From positions 1 to 29,975 of the forward strand of contig CANDYP010000004.1 in the NCBI GenBank assembly GCA_947425005.1: a stretch of 29,975 nt of DNA. Direction: 5' to 3'. Of this stretch, positions 1 to 8,092 are shown piece by piece. The translations under genes were made by a program, and so were the position numbers. The DNA comes from Rickettsiales bacterium (GTDB lineage Bacteria; Pseudomonadota; Alphaproteobacteria; Rickettsiales; UBA1997). The notes beneath the pieces are model-generated. The model did not search any database. It worked only from the letters and a program-made list of their open reading frames with translations, and had not been told where the DNA came from. The number at the start of each line of letters is the position of its first letter. The stretch's first letter is position 1.

Positions 1-52
1 AACCTTCCGGTGGTTTCGACTCCGCTCAACCGACGGCATAATTCGGTTTTTT
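1..52. repeat. Family C palindromic repeat, right part only (cut by window edge)
   Basis: Bases 11-36 are identical over 26 bp to 27947-27972, where the same sequence forms the right arm of a complete hairpin element. The shared core contains CTCAACCGACGG. Here it is followed by a small hairpin (ACCGA at 29-33 with TCGGT at 43-47) and a run of six T, which looks like a rho-independent terminator for a plus-strand gene ending before the window. The left arm would lie outside the window. Confidence 0.7.
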
Positions 53-67
53 ACAAAAACTTCCTAC

Positions 68-81
68 GTTTCACGTGAAAC
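68..81. promoter_or_regulatory. parS centromere site
   Basis: GTTTCACGTGAAAC is a perfect 14-bp palindrome and matches the inner 14 bases of the conserved bacterial chromosomal parS consensus (TGTTTCACGTGAAACA); only the two outermost bases differ. It lies 70 bases upstream of parA, the usual place for parS in chromosomal par loci. It should be a nucleation site for the ParB encoded at 1031-1948, which then spreads by CTP-dependent sliding. Confidence 0.93.
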
Positions 82-150
82 TGTTTGACAGCAGGGAAAA
101 CTTTTCTAGCTTCCGTCGCGAAATAATTCCCAACAAAAAATCAATAACCC

Positions 151-963
151 ATGACTCAATCTCCAAAAAGAGCGAAGGTATTTTCTGTCGTTAATCAAAA
201 AGGTGGAGTTGGAAAAACGACTACCACTATTAATCTAGCCACAGCTTTTGCGGCAATAAAAAAGAAGGTTCTGTTAGTTGATTTAGACCCTCAGGGCAAT
301 GCCAGCACTGGTTTTGGCATCATGCAATCTCAAAGACAAAAAACAATTTACGAAGTTTTGATCGGGGAATGTTCCGCCAAAAGCGCCGTTATGCCTACAC
401 GCATTCCGAATCTAAATATCATCACTTCCACCGTTGATCTCTCCGCTTGCGAAATCGAGCTAGCCAACATGGACAAACGAGAATATATTTTGCGACGCGT
501 CTTGAAGGAGGTCGTCAGCGATTATGATTACATCCTAATCGACTGTCCTCCATCTCTTGGCATGTTGACCGTCAATGCTTTGACAGCCTCAGACTCGATT
601 TTAATCCCGATGCAATGTGAATTTTTTTCATTGGAAGGATTGAGTCACTTATTAACCAGCCTGGACTTAGTAAAAGAAAACCTGAATCACAATTTAAAGA
701 TCAGTGGCATCATTCTAACCATGCATGACCGTAGGAATAAATTGACTGAGCAGGTCGAAATTGATGTGAGAAGTTTCTTAAAAGACAAAGTTTTTAAGAA
801 CGCAATTCCGAGAAATGTCAAACTGTCTGAGGCCCCATCTCACGGCCTTCCTGGAATTATTTACGATTCTAAGTGCCCCGGCTCTGCGGCTTACATCAAG
901 CTCGCCAAAGAAATTTTAGACAGAGAAAAAGAATTTAAACACAGCTCAACACCATCCCAATAA
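151..963 (+). CDS. parA: Chromosome partitioning ATPase ParA (Soj family)
   Basis: ParA is the Walker-type ATPase that binds DNA non-specifically when ATP-bound and moves ParB-parS complexes apart during chromosome segregation. The 270-residue length is normal for the small chromosomal Soj/ParA type. The deviant Walker A motif KGGVGKTT is at residues 17-24, with both the signature Lys17 and Lys22; switch motif DLDPQGN is at 44-50, and IDCPP, the Walker B region, follows near residue 130. There is no N-terminal helix-turn-helix of the plasmid ParA type. The ATG start has no visible Shine-Dalgarno sequence but places the P-loop at the normal distance from the N terminus. It is followed by parB after 67 bases, so the two are probably co-transcribed. 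Confidence 0.96.
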   Translation: MTQSPKRAKVFSVVNQKGGVGKTTTTINLATAFAAIKKKVLLVDLDPQGNASTGFGIMQSQRQKTIYEVLIGECSAKSAVMPTRIPNLNIITSTVDLSACEIELANMDKREYILRRVLKEVVSDYDYILIDCPPSLGMLTVNALTASDSILIPMQCEFFSLEGLSHLLTSLDLVKENLNHNLKISGIILTMHDRRNKLTEQVEIDVRSFLKDKVFKNAIPRNVKLSEAPSHGLPGIIYDSKCPGSAAYIKLAKEILDREKEFKHSSTPSQ

Positions 964-980
964 TTACTGACAATAACTAT

Positions 981-1016
981 CCGAGTTAAATTTTTAACTC
1001 GGTTCCACATGAAACA
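981..1016. promoter_or_regulatory. Intergenic hairpin overlapping a degenerate second parS
   Basis: 981-990 and 993-1002 form a perfect 10-bp inverted repeat (CCGAGTTAAA and its complement) with a 2-base centre. Directly overlapping it, 1001-1016 reads GGTTCCACATGAAACA, which matches the 16-bp parS consensus at 13 positions. The hairpin is not followed by a T run, so it is unlikely to be a simple terminator. A weak ParB site between parA and parB is plausible, but this is inference. Confidence 0.5.
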
Positions 1017-1030
1017 ATTAAGAGAAAAAA

Positions 1031-1948
1031 ATGAAAGAATTAAACATGCAGCAAGAAAAAAAATTAGGCAAAGGCCTGTCTGCCTTGCTTGGAGAAAGCA
1101 AATCAAAAAAGTCTGAGACTTTGCCCGAGCAGTCTGTCGACTTTCTGGAATCAGTAAAATTAATACCTCTCGATAAAATCAACGCCGGAATTTATCAGCC
1201 CCGCAAAAATTTTAACCAAACTGAGTTGGAAGAATTGGCTGACTCGATCAAAGAGAATGGCCTGATTCAACCCATTATTTTACGCAAAGCTAACGACGAC
1301 GATTCTTACGAAATCATTGCTGGCGAAAGAAGATTTCGCGCCACCCAGATTGCCGGCTTTTCCGACATTCCCGCAATCATTAAAAAAATTAATAATCACG
1401 AAGCTCTGGAGCTGGCCATTATCGAAAATATTCAGAGAAGTGATCTGTCTCTGATTGAAGAGGCCGAAGGCTACAAACAATTGATTGGAGAGTTTTCTTA
1501 CACCCAAGACCAAATCGCAAAAAGAGTCGGCAAAAGCAGAAGTCACATTACCAATTTGTTGCGTCTTTTATCTTTGCCAAAAATGGTTCGTGAACATCTG
1601 GATCAAAAATTAATTTCAATGGGACATGCCCGAGCAATCATCAGCTCTAACGATCCGGAAAAATTAACTCAGCAAATCGTTAGCAACTCATTAACTGTAA
1701 GGAACGTAGAAGATTTAGTGCGTGACGAAAAAGTTGAAAAAGCTAGAAACATTCCCGTCCTGATTAGAACTGAATCTAAAATAAAGTTCATTAACAGCGA
1801 CTACCTGGTTAAGCTAGAAAACGAGCTCTCCCAAGCCTTGGAAATGGAGGCAAAAATCTCGTACAATTCCTTCAAAAATAGTGGGAAAATTTTAATTAAA
1901 TTTTCGGAATTAGAGAAACTTCAACAATTGCTCGAGAAGTTAAAGTAA
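1031..1948 (+). CDS. parB: Chromosome partitioning protein ParB
   Basis: ParB binds parS, hydrolyses CTP and slides along DNA to form the segregation complex moved by ParA. The 305-residue protein has the family layout. A basic N-terminal motif (KKLGKGLSALLG, about residues 10-21) resembles the ParA-stimulating peptide. The ParB/Srx CTP-binding domain spans about 41-130, with the phosphate-binding motif GERRFRA at 98-104 and ENIQR at 132-136. A helix-turn-helix for parS recognition lies at about 157-180, and a C-terminal dimerisation segment ends the protein. A second in-frame ATG at 1046 is possible; the first is preferred because a weak purine stretch (AAGAGA) precedes it. The parS at 68-81 is its expected target. 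Confidence 0.95.
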   Translation: MKELNMQQEKKLGKGLSALLGESKSKKSETLPEQSVDFLESVKLIPLDKINAGIYQPRKNFNQTELEELADSIKENGLIQPIILRKANDDDSYEIIAGERRFRATQIAGFSDIPAIIKKINNHEALELAIIENIQRSDLSLIEEAEGYKQLIGEFSYTQDQIAKRVGKSRSHITNLLRLLSLPKMVREHLDQKLISMGHARAIISSNDPEKLTQQIVSNSLTVRNVEDLVRDEKVEKARNIPVLIRTESKIKFINSDYLVKLENELSQALEMEAKISYNSFKNSGKILIKFSELEKLQQLLEKLK

Positions 1949-1980
1949 GTCGAGCATACCCAACCTAATCACTCAGAAAT

Positions 1981-3054
1981 ATGAAATTGCAGGCTCATCC
2001 ATTTTTATCAGAAATTGAAACTTACAAACCTGGTAAGGCCAAGATTGGCGATAAAAAAGCGATCAAGTTGTCTTCGAACGAAAATGCCTTAGGATCAAGT
2101 CCCAAAGCTATCGAGGCCTTTAAAGAACATATTTCAGAAATCGTTCGTTACGCTGACGGATCATGCTCAACACTTTGCGAGGCTCTTGCCGCTAAGAACG
2201 GCGTCAGCGCAGAAAGAATTGTTTGCGGCGCCGGATCTGACGAAATTCTCGCTTTCTTAACTTCGGCCTTTGCCGGAATTGGCGATGAAATTATTTACAG
2301 CGAACATGGCTTTCTGATGTACCCAATTTCTGCCAAGCGCGTTGGGGCAAAGGCGATTCAGGTAAAAGAAAAAAACCTTAAAACTGATATTGATGCCGTA
2401 ATTGCTGCGATCACCGCAAAAACCAAAATCATTTTTATCGCCAATCCCAACAACCCCACCGGCTCTTATCTAAATAAATCTGAGATTGAGAAGCTGATAA
2501 AAAACACACCAAAAAATGTGTTGATCGTACTTGATCATGCCTACGAAGAATTTGTTGAAGTGTCAGACTATCCAAACGCCATCGAATTGGTGAACCAGCA
2601 TGACAACGTGGTTGTAACTCGCACCTTTTCTAAAATTTACGGCCTGGCAAGTTTGCGCATCGGCTGGTCTTACAGCTCATTGGCAGTTGCTGAAATTTTA
2701 AATAAAGTTCGTGGACCATTTAATGTTGGAGGACCGGCGCAAATAGCTGCTGTAGCTGCTTTAGAAGATGAAGAATTTTTCCAGAAATCAAAAAATCACA
2801 ATAAAAAGTGGCTGGAAATCCTATTCCAGGAATTCTCCAAACTTGAGAGAATCAAGGCTCACAGCTCGGTTGCTAATTTTATTCTACTTGATTTTGGCAG
2901 CCTAGAATCTTGCAAAAAAGCCAACACACTTCTTTTAAGCGAAGGAATAATTCTGCGCGAAATGCATGCTTACGGCCTAGAGAATTGCCTACGCATGACA
3001 GTTGGCACTGAAGAAGAAAATTTGCTAGTTTTAGAAATCTTAAAAAAATTTTAG
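1981..3054 (+). CDS. hisC: Histidinol-phosphate aminotransferase (HisC family)
   Basis: This is a PLP-dependent class I/II aminotransferase of 357 residues. HisC converts imidazole acetol phosphate and glutamate to histidinol phosphate; close paralogues also transaminate phenylalanine and tyrosine precursors. Seen in the protein: SSNENALG at 31-38, GAGSDE at 83-88, ANPNNPTG at 154-161, the PLP-contacting DHAY at 185-188, and SKIYGLASLRIGW at 217-229 with Lys218 as the predicted Schiff-base lysine. It starts 32 bases after parB and ends 3 bases before the protease gene, so it may belong to the par operon. No other his genes are in the window, so an aromatic aminotransferase role is a real alternative. 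There is no Shine-Dalgarno sequence before the ATG. Confidence 0.88.
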   Translation: MKLQAHPFLSEIETYKPGKAKIGDKKAIKLSSNENALGSSPKAIEAFKEHISEIVRYADGSCSTLCEALAAKNGVSAERIVCGAGSDEILAFLTSAFAGIGDEIIYSEHGFLMYPISAKRVGAKAIQVKEKNLKTDIDAVIAAITAKTKIIFIANPNNPTGSYLNKSEIEKLIKNTPKNVLIVLDHAYEEFVEVSDYPNAIELVNQHDNVVVTRTFSKIYGLASLRIGWSYSSLAVAEILNKVRGPFNVGGPAQIAAVAALEDEEFFQKSKNHNKKWLEILFQEFSKLERIKAHSSVANFILLDFGSLESCKKANTLLLSEGIILREMHAYGLENCLRMTVGTEEENLLVLEILKKF

Positions 3055-3057
3055 CGA

Positions 3058-3675
3058 ATGGATTTCAATAATTTAAGCTCTCAAGACTGGCAACGTTTCT
3101 GCTATTTCGCCTTAATCTTAGTTGCTCTCACAGTCAGCGTGGTTTCTCGCCAAGAATTAAAGATTACTAAAATTTTAAAATATTTGGGGATTTGGTCCGG
3201 CATTGGAATCGTTCTGATCGCGCTTTACAGCTATCGCTACGAATTCTCTGATTTTAAAAATCGTATTTTGGGTGAGATCGCACCTTCATCTGCACAGACC
3301 AATAAATCTGGTCAAATAGTGATCAGCTCCTCGCAAGACGGTCATTTCTACATTAACGCCAAAGTCAATAAAGTGGATGTCCGCTTCATGGTTGATACCG
3401 GCGCCAGTGACATCACTCTAAATTTGAACGATGCTCAAAGGATCGGCATTAAATCCGAAGATCTAATTTATATTAAGCAGTACCAAACCGCCAATGGCAG
3501 GTCTTTGGGGGCCAGTATCAAATTAGATGAGTTGGAAATGGGGGATGTAAAATTTGAGAATCTGTCAGCTTCAGTGACTAACGGCAATTTAGGAATTTCT
3601 TTGCTGGGGATGAGCTTCTTAAAACAACTTAAAAAATACGAATTCTACCAAGATAAGTTAATTCTTACTATCTAG
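3058..3675 (+). CDS. Membrane-anchored retropepsin-like aspartic protease (clan AA)
   Basis: The 205-residue protein has two predicted membrane helices (about 14-30 and 42-58), then a soluble domain from about residue 75. That domain carries the aspartic-protease motif FMVDTGAS, with catalytic Asp113 in D-T-G-A at 113-116, and the second conserved region near LLGMSFLK. It matches the alphaproteobacterial family of single-domain, retropepsin-like proteases (TIGR02281 type), which would act as homodimers with the active site outside the inner membrane. Substrates are not established. It follows hisC by 3 bases, suggesting co-transcription. Its stop codon overlaps the 3' end of the convergent virB9 gene by 8 bases. 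The family call is firm; the physiological role is unknown. Confidence 0.85.
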   Translation: MDFNNLSSQDWQRFCYFALILVALTVSVVSRQELKITKILKYLGIWSGIGIVLIALYSYRYEFSDFKNRILGEIAPSSAQTNKSGQIVISSSQDGHFYINAKVNKVDVRFMVDTGASDITLNLNDAQRIGIKSEDLIYIKQYQTANGRSLGASIKLDELEMGDVKFENLSASVTNGNLGISLLGMSFLKQLKKYEFYQDKLILTI

Positions 3676-4576
3676 GGCCTCTAGCTCTAGAGCCGGCGAG
3701 CATTTTATTATTGTAAACGCAAAGCAAGCTGTCGGCCAATCTGAGAGTGAACTGCCTTCCAACCGCCGGCACCACCACAAAACTATCGCGGATGATGTAA
3801 CTTAAAGACTGCTCATTGCCGCGATCGTCAACAAAATTAATTGTCGGAATAATCAAATTGTCGTTAGGGAATTGGAAGTAAGTATCTTTGCCGTCGTCGT
3901 AAACCTTGAGCGGCATGATGTTATCTGACTTGCCCGCCAAGCTAAAATCAAAATTCATTTCGCCATTTTCAGGATTTCTGGCAATCAGATTAGAAAGCGG
4001 CGCAGAAATTTTTGCCCCAGGAAATGGGGTTTTGATTATAGTTTTTTCAAGCAATGACCGTGGCGGTGGAGCTGGGTTCGGTATTGATAACACCGGAGGA
4101 ATTGGCAAAGGTTGTCCCAGCTGCGGATAGAAAAATCTGATCGTGTAAATTAATTCTTCGTCGGCCTTGCCGTCATATTCGCCTGATCTGATATCAAAGT
4201 GGTAGGTTCTTCTATTGCTGATGATGGTCATGTTGGTGTGGCCGGCGATTTCTAAAGGTCGGATGAATAGTCTTTTGCCAGCCGGGGTTAGGCGCCAGGC
4301 GAAAGCTTCACCGATTGAAATCATCTCAATCTCTTCATCTTCAGCAAACTCGATAAAAGATTGGTAACCGTAGTAGAATTTTAATTCGTAAACTTCGTTT
4401 GGATTGTAAACCAGAGTTCTGATTCTGGAGTCAGTTGTGGCGGGAGTTGATTGAGCAAAAGATCCGGCTGGAAAAACAGCAAGAACAGCGGAACAAAAAA
4501 ACAACGTCAAAAAAAAATTCACCCAAGCGCTACTCAGAGATCCGATTAAAGATTTTAAAAGCTCAATTGGTTTCAT
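3668..4576 (-). CDS. virB9: Type IV secretion outer-membrane-complex protein VirB9
   Basis: VirB9 is a periplasmic/outer-membrane component of the type IV secretion core complex, working with VirB7 and VirB10. The 302-residue product has a long N-terminal signal region, with a hydrophobic stretch at about 20-35 and probable cleavage near SFA-QS at about 41. The N-terminal VirB9 domain follows, with features such as AFAWRLTPAGKRLFIRP and RTYHFDIRSG. A proline-rich linker sits at about 155-175. The C-terminal domain ends in VVPAVGRQFTLRLADSLLCVYN, cut here to its recognisable parts VPAVGRQFTLRL and VYN. Both domains are present, so it looks intact. It lies 50 bases downstream of virB8 on the same strand. 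No virB10, virB11 or virD4 follows. Confidence 0.88.
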   Translation of the reverse strand: MKPIELLKSLIGSLSSAWVNFFLTLFFCSAVLAVFPAGSFAQSTPATTDSRIRTLVYNPNEVYELKFYYGYQSFIEFAEDEEIEMISIGEAFAWRLTPAGKRLFIRPLEIAGHTNMTIISNRRTYHFDIRSGEYDGKADEELIYTIRFFYPQLGQPLPIPPVLSIPNPAPPPRSLLEKTIIKTPFPGAKISAPLSNLIARNPENGEMNFDFSLAGKSDNIMPLKVYDDGKDTYFQFPNDNLIIPTINFVDDRGNEQSLSYIIRDSFVVVPAVGRQFTLRLADSLLCVYNNKMLAGSRARGPR

Positions 4577-4626
4577 TTTTTTAGCAAAGTTGGATCTGTT
4601 TGTTTATGGCGAGAGAGCTTTGAGGA

Positions 4627-5283
4627 CTAGTACGAGAAGACTTCGTCCGCAATCAAATATTTACTAACTTGAAAACCAAGCGGATTAATCAATCTCTCTT
4701 CCATGGTTAAATTCAGGTCAGCAAAAAAGAAATTCATTGTAATGACCTCATCTTTTTGCACCGCTGGACCATTTTGAGATATCAGCCTTAATAAACGAAT
4801 TTGCGCAGTATTGCCATCGGTGAATTGCACTGATTTTATTCTTACTTCAATTCTGCCGTCAGTACCTAGCTCTCTTGGATTGATGCGACTGCGAAACTCG
4901 GAATAAACTCCCGGGGTGGAAAATAATCTAATTTTATCAGCATCCGTTTTGTAAGTTTTTGGATCGTAACCGCTAGCAGCGTGAATGAACTGATTAATGA
5001 AATATTTACGGATTACCTGGTCACCTGTGAAATTTTGCGCCGTCAGTTGATTAACTGTAGTTGCCACACCAGTCTTGCTTTCAACCTCTATTACGTAGGG
5101 CTCCAAAGATTTTGAAGACATTATATTTTTCACGAAAAGCACCGCCACCGCAACTGAAAGCATCGAGAGCAAAGTAAAAAGCAGCAGGATGTTACGTTGC
5201 ACCACTACAATCTGGTAGCGATTCGAATACCAACTCTTGATTTTTAGTTTATTTTTTTTGCCGGATTTCTCGATTTCGGACAT
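4627..5283 (-). CDS. virB8: Type IV secretion inner-membrane protein VirB8
   Basis: VirB8 is a bitopic inner-membrane assembly factor of type IV secretion systems with a periplasmic NTF2-like domain. The chosen ATG gives 218 residues, the usual size. The N terminus is short, basic and cytoplasmic (MSEIEKSGKKNKLKIKSWY). One membrane helix spans about 31-52, and the periplasmic domain starts near LEPYVIEVESKTG. Family features include the NQLTAQNFTGDQVIRKYFINQF-like region, seen here in part as VIRKYFINQFI, and the C-terminal NPLGFQVSKYLIADE. The frame stays open upstream to a TTG at 5394, but that adds an unrelated basic stretch and was rejected. It is the first gene of a virB8-virB9 unit, divergent from rodA. 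Confidence 0.88.
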   Translation of the reverse strand: MSEIEKSGKKNKLKIKSWYSNRYQIVVVQRNILLLFTLLSMLSVAVAVLFVKNIMSSKSLEPYVIEVESKTGVATTVNQLTAQNFTGDQVIRKYFINQFIHAASGYDPKTYKTDADKIRLFSTPGVYSEFRSRINPRELGTDGRIEVRIKSVQFTDGNTAQIRLLRLISQNGPAVQKDEVITMNFFFADLNLTMEERLINPLGFQVSKYLIADEVFSY

Positions 5284-5470
5284 GCTGAAAAATAAGGGAG
5301 GAACTGGTTTTTGGAGATTTCTGAAAAATTTTTTCTGAAGTGAATTTGAAGCGGATTTCGCGCGCAAGGTAAATATCTTGATTAATAATATCAAGTTGTT
5401 TTAGCCTGCTCTCCCCGCGCTTCTCTCAAGCCTTCTCGGGCTTCTTCATGTTAAATAAAAAGATCAAAAA
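5284..5470. promoter_or_regulatory. Divergent intergenic region between virB8 and rodA
   Basis: 187 bases separate two divergently transcribed genes, so promoters for both should lie here. Two small symmetric elements are visible: CTTGAT at 5377-5382 with ATCAAG at 5390-5395, separated by 7 bases, and a hairpin near 5429-5446 (AAGCC...GGGCTT) just upstream of rodA. Neither is matched to a known regulator, and no convincing -35/-10 pair is assigned. Confidence 0.35.
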
Positions 5471-6598
5471 ATGCTCCTTCTGGATCGCGAAAAAATTCCT
5501 CTTTCGCAAAAATTAGAACAGCTCAATTGGTTGTTAATTTCGCTAATAATCGTTCTGGCTTCGATAGGATTTTTAATGCTGTATTCTGCCGGCGGCGGAA
5601 ATTTTCGACCTTGGCTAATTAAGCAGTTGGGATTTTTCTCACTCTTCTTTTTCGTCATGCTTTTCATCGCAGTAACTGACATTAAAATCTGGTTTAAACT
5701 CTCTTATCTTCTCTACGCAATAGCCCTGACAATGGTAATTGTCGTCGACGTAATGGGGCACAACGCCATGGGCGCCACCAGATGGTTTCGGATCGGATGG
5801 CTTACAGTCCAGCCCTCCGAGATCATGAAGGTCTGCACCGTTTTTGCACTGGCCCGCTATTTCTACAGCATTGATGCCGACGATATCGGCAAGATAAAAT
5901 TCCTCATTGTACCAATTCTGATGATTGCCGTTCCGGCATTTTTTATTTTTTACCAGCCTGATTTAGGAACCGCTTCGATCCTCACCGTGGTCGGAATTTC
6001 AATTTTATTTCTTGCTGGCGTAAGGATGTGGAAGTTCTTCCTCGTTGGCACCGCAGGCTTAGCGGCAATTCCTTTTTTGTGGATCTTCGTTCTCTACGAT
6101 TACCAAAAACAACGCATTTTAACCTTCGCCAATCCCACCAATGATCCCTTGGGAAGCGGTTACAATATCATCCAATCCAAAATCGCCATCGGCTCCGGCG
6201 GCTTATTTGGCAAGGGTTTCCTCAATGGCACTCAAGGTCAGCTAAATTTTTTACCGGAAAAACAAACCGATTTTATTTTTACAATGTTGTCCGAAGAGCT
6301 CGGATTTTTGGGAAGCTCCTTCACCATCGCCGTCTACTGCGCCATCATCGCGATTGGCATTTCGATTGCCACCAACACCAAACATCAATACGGCCGCCTG
6401 CTGGTAATGGGCGTCATCAACATCTTCTTCGTGCACATGTTCATTAACATGGGAATGGGAATGGGATTAATTCCGGTTGTGGGCGCGCCGCTGCCTCTGA
6501 TCTCGTACGGCGGCACGATTACCGCTTCAATGTTGATTGGATTTGGTTTGGTTTTGAACGTGGATTTGAACAAAAATTTAGATCTAAAACTCAAATAA
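5471..6598 (+). CDS. rodA: Rod-shape SEDS peptidoglycan polymerase RodA
   Basis: RodA is the SEDS-family glycosyltransferase that polymerises lipid II into glycan strands in the elongasome, paired with a class B PBP. The 375-residue protein is strongly hydrophobic with about ten membrane segments. Family motifs are GATRWFRIG at 101-109 followed by VQPSE at 113-117, YQPDLGTA at 161-168, and LPEKQTDFIF at 261-270. The aspartate of the TDF motif (267) corresponds to the one known to be essential in SEDS proteins. It ends with the family motif PLISYGGT. RodA is preferred over FtsW because of length and the GATRW/QPSE context. No PBP2 or mreBCD is adjacent. Its presence implies the cell makes peptidoglycan. 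Confidence 0.93.
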   Translation: MLLLDREKIPLSQKLEQLNWLLISLIIVLASIGFLMLYSAGGGNFRPWLIKQLGFFSLFFFVMLFIAVTDIKIWFKLSYLLYAIALTMVIVVDVMGHNAMGATRWFRIGWLTVQPSEIMKVCTVFALARYFYSIDADDIGKIKFLIVPILMIAVPAFFIFYQPDLGTASILTVVGISILFLAGVRMWKFFLVGTAGLAAIPFLWIFVLYDYQKQRILTFANPTNDPLGSGYNIIQSKIAIGSGGLFGKGFLNGTQGQLNFLPEKQTDFIFTMLSEELGFLGSSFTIAVYCAIIAIGISIATNTKHQYGRLLVMGVINIFFVHMFINMGMGMGLIPVVGAPLPLISYGGTITASMLIGFGLVLNVDLNKNLDLKLK

Positions 6599-6601
6599 AA
6601 A

Positions 6602-6626
6602 GATTTTGTACACCGTGTACAAAATC
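6602..6626 (-). terminator. Near-perfect palindrome after rodA, possible terminator
   Basis: 6602-6613 (GATTTTGTACAC) and 6615-6626 are exact inverted repeats around one central C, four bases after the rodA stop. On the minus strand the hairpin is followed by a T-rich stretch (CTTTTTATTT), so it could stop transcripts leaving rmuC. Its stem is AT-rich, so termination strength is uncertain; it could instead be a protein-binding palindrome. Confidence 0.4.
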
Positions 6627-6630
6627 GACT

Positions 6631-6727
6631 TCATACCCAAACAACCTGAAGATACCGACTTCTGACTTCGCCTTTTTGGTAAAAATTCTTTGTCATAAGT
6701 CGGTATCTTCAGGTTGTTTGGGTATGA
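6631..6727. repeat. Family B palindromic repeat, copy 1
   Basis: 6631-6661 and 6697-6727 are perfect 31-bp inverted repeats around a 35-base centre. The element shares a 30-bp block (6658-6687, containing CTTCTGACTTCGCC and TTTTTGGTAAAAATT) with 26584-26613 in inverted orientation. The outer arms of both copies also begin with similar ATACCCAA sequence. It sits between the convergent 3' ends of rodA and rmuC. This is a mobile-type or REP-like intergenic palindrome; no ORF is inside. Confidence 0.85.
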
Positions 6728-6732
6728 GCCTT

Positions 6733-8025
6733 TCAAACCACCTCTTCCGAAGTTTCTTCCTCACCATTTTCGTACTCTTCCAACAGCGTTAATTCCGCCG
6801 TCTTTTTTCCTTCAATTCCCAAGTCAGAAATATTTTTAATCGAAGAATAAACCCCGCGATTCAGATTTTTTGTTAACTTGCTGTAAGCCGTCAGCGCCTT
6901 GTTTAACGACTTACCCAACTCTTTCGACTCTTTGAAAACCAGCGCAATATTGTCGAGCAATCGCTTCACCTGAATCTTCAAATCCTCGACATTTTTTTCC
7001 TGACGCACCCGATCAATCACAAAGCGCGCCTGCGACAAAAAGTTAATCAAACCGACGGGAGTCACCACGATGATTCCACTCTCTAAAGCCTTTTGTACGA
7101 AGCTTGGATCGGTTTCATTAATCACTTCCAACATCCTCTCTGTCTGCAAAAACATCACGATAAAAATCTTGTAATCTGACTGATTTTTACTGCGCAATTC
7201 TTCGAACAAAAACTTGACGTAATCCTTCTTGCGCAAGCTTTCCAAATGCCTTCTGAAGCTGTCTTTTATTTTACCTAGAACTATTTTTTCCTGATCAGAA
7301 TCTGCGCCTTTCCTTACGCGCTCAAGCTCCAAGAAATGCGGCGAGGACTTGCTGTCAATGATTGCAATCTGGTCGTTAGGAAAAAATAAAATGGCATCCG
7401 GCCTCTTAGATTCCTGCTCGCCACTATCCACCACGCTGCCAAAATGCGATTGCAAAACGTAATCTCCGACGGCAAGCAAATCGGCTTTTTCTTTTAGTCC
7501 CGAACTTTTTAAAATATTTTCTAAAGTGATTTCAGCCGTTCTGCCAGCGGATCCCGGACTAAGCAGCGCACTCTTCAACAAGTTACTTTCGTCGACCGAT
7601 TTTTTTACTTCCGTGTTTAAAGCCGCAACTTTTGTCGTCACATTTTCAAAATCTTTAAACAGATTTTCGGTAATTTTTTTGATGTTTTCCTGCTGATTCA
7701 AACTGAGTAAATTTTGCTGCTCATTATTCTTTTTCATCAACTCTTCCGACAGCTGGAACAGCAGGGTTTCCTTGTTTTTATTCCACTCTTCTTTCTCAAT
7801 TTTTAATTGTTCCGCCGAATGTTTGAGCAACTCATTTTGCTTTTCAAAATCGAGATTTTTTTGCTGTAAAATATTAATTTTTTCTTCCGCTTTTTCGTTC
7901 GAAGAACGTAAGAAATTTATTTCATTTTTGGCCTGATCTACCTGCGCTTTTGACTTGGCAAAAAAATAAAAAAACACGCTCGCCCCAAAGCCGGCCAGTA
8001 TTGTAAAAACTAAAGCTAACGCCAT
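6733..8025 (-). CDS. rmuC: DNA recombination protein RmuC
   Basis: RmuC is a membrane-tethered, nuclease-fold protein that limits recombination at inverted repeats; its exact biochemical activity is not well defined. The 430-residue product has one N-terminal membrane helix (about 2-22), a long coiled coil rich in K, E, N and Q (about 25-120), and the C-terminal RmuC domain. Within that domain, GRTAEITLENIL at 161-172 corresponds to the family's GRWGE-type motif, RPDAI begins at 208, and the putative nuclease core IIDSK is at 222-226. It ends in an acidic, glutamate-rich tail. It is divergent from lon with 67 bases between start codons. The setting is notable because the gene sits next to large DNA palindromes, its reported type of substrate, though that may be chance. 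Confidence 0.92.
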   Translation of the reverse strand: MALALVFTILAGFGASVFFYFFAKSKAQVDQAKNEINFLRSSNEKAEEKINILQQKNLDFEKQNELLKHSAEQLKIEKEEWNKNKETLLFQLSEELMKKNNEQQNLLSLNQQENIKKITENLFKDFENVTTKVAALNTEVKKSVDESNLLKSALLSPGSAGRTAEITLENILKSSGLKEKADLLAVGDYVLQSHFGSVVDSGEQESKRPDAILFFPNDQIAIIDSKSSPHFLELERVRKGADSDQEKIVLGKIKDSFRRHLESLRKKDYVKFLFEELRSKNQSDYKIFIVMFLQTERMLEVINETDPSFVQKALESGIIVVTPVGLINFLSQARFVIDRVRQEKNVEDLKIQVKRLLDNIALVFKESKELGKSLNKALTAYSKLTKNLNRGVYSSIKNISDLGIEGKKTAELTLLEEYENGEEETSEEVV

Positions 8026-8092
8026 TGTAATTTGTAAATTTGGTTACTAGATTTTTCAGGATTTCACTTCCCCAATTTCACTCACTTCAAAC

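Noticed and set aside
5284..5394. 37-residue N-terminal extension of VirB8 from a TTG codon
   Set aside because: VirB8 proteins have short cytoplasmic tails; the ATG at 5283 gives the normal length and topology.
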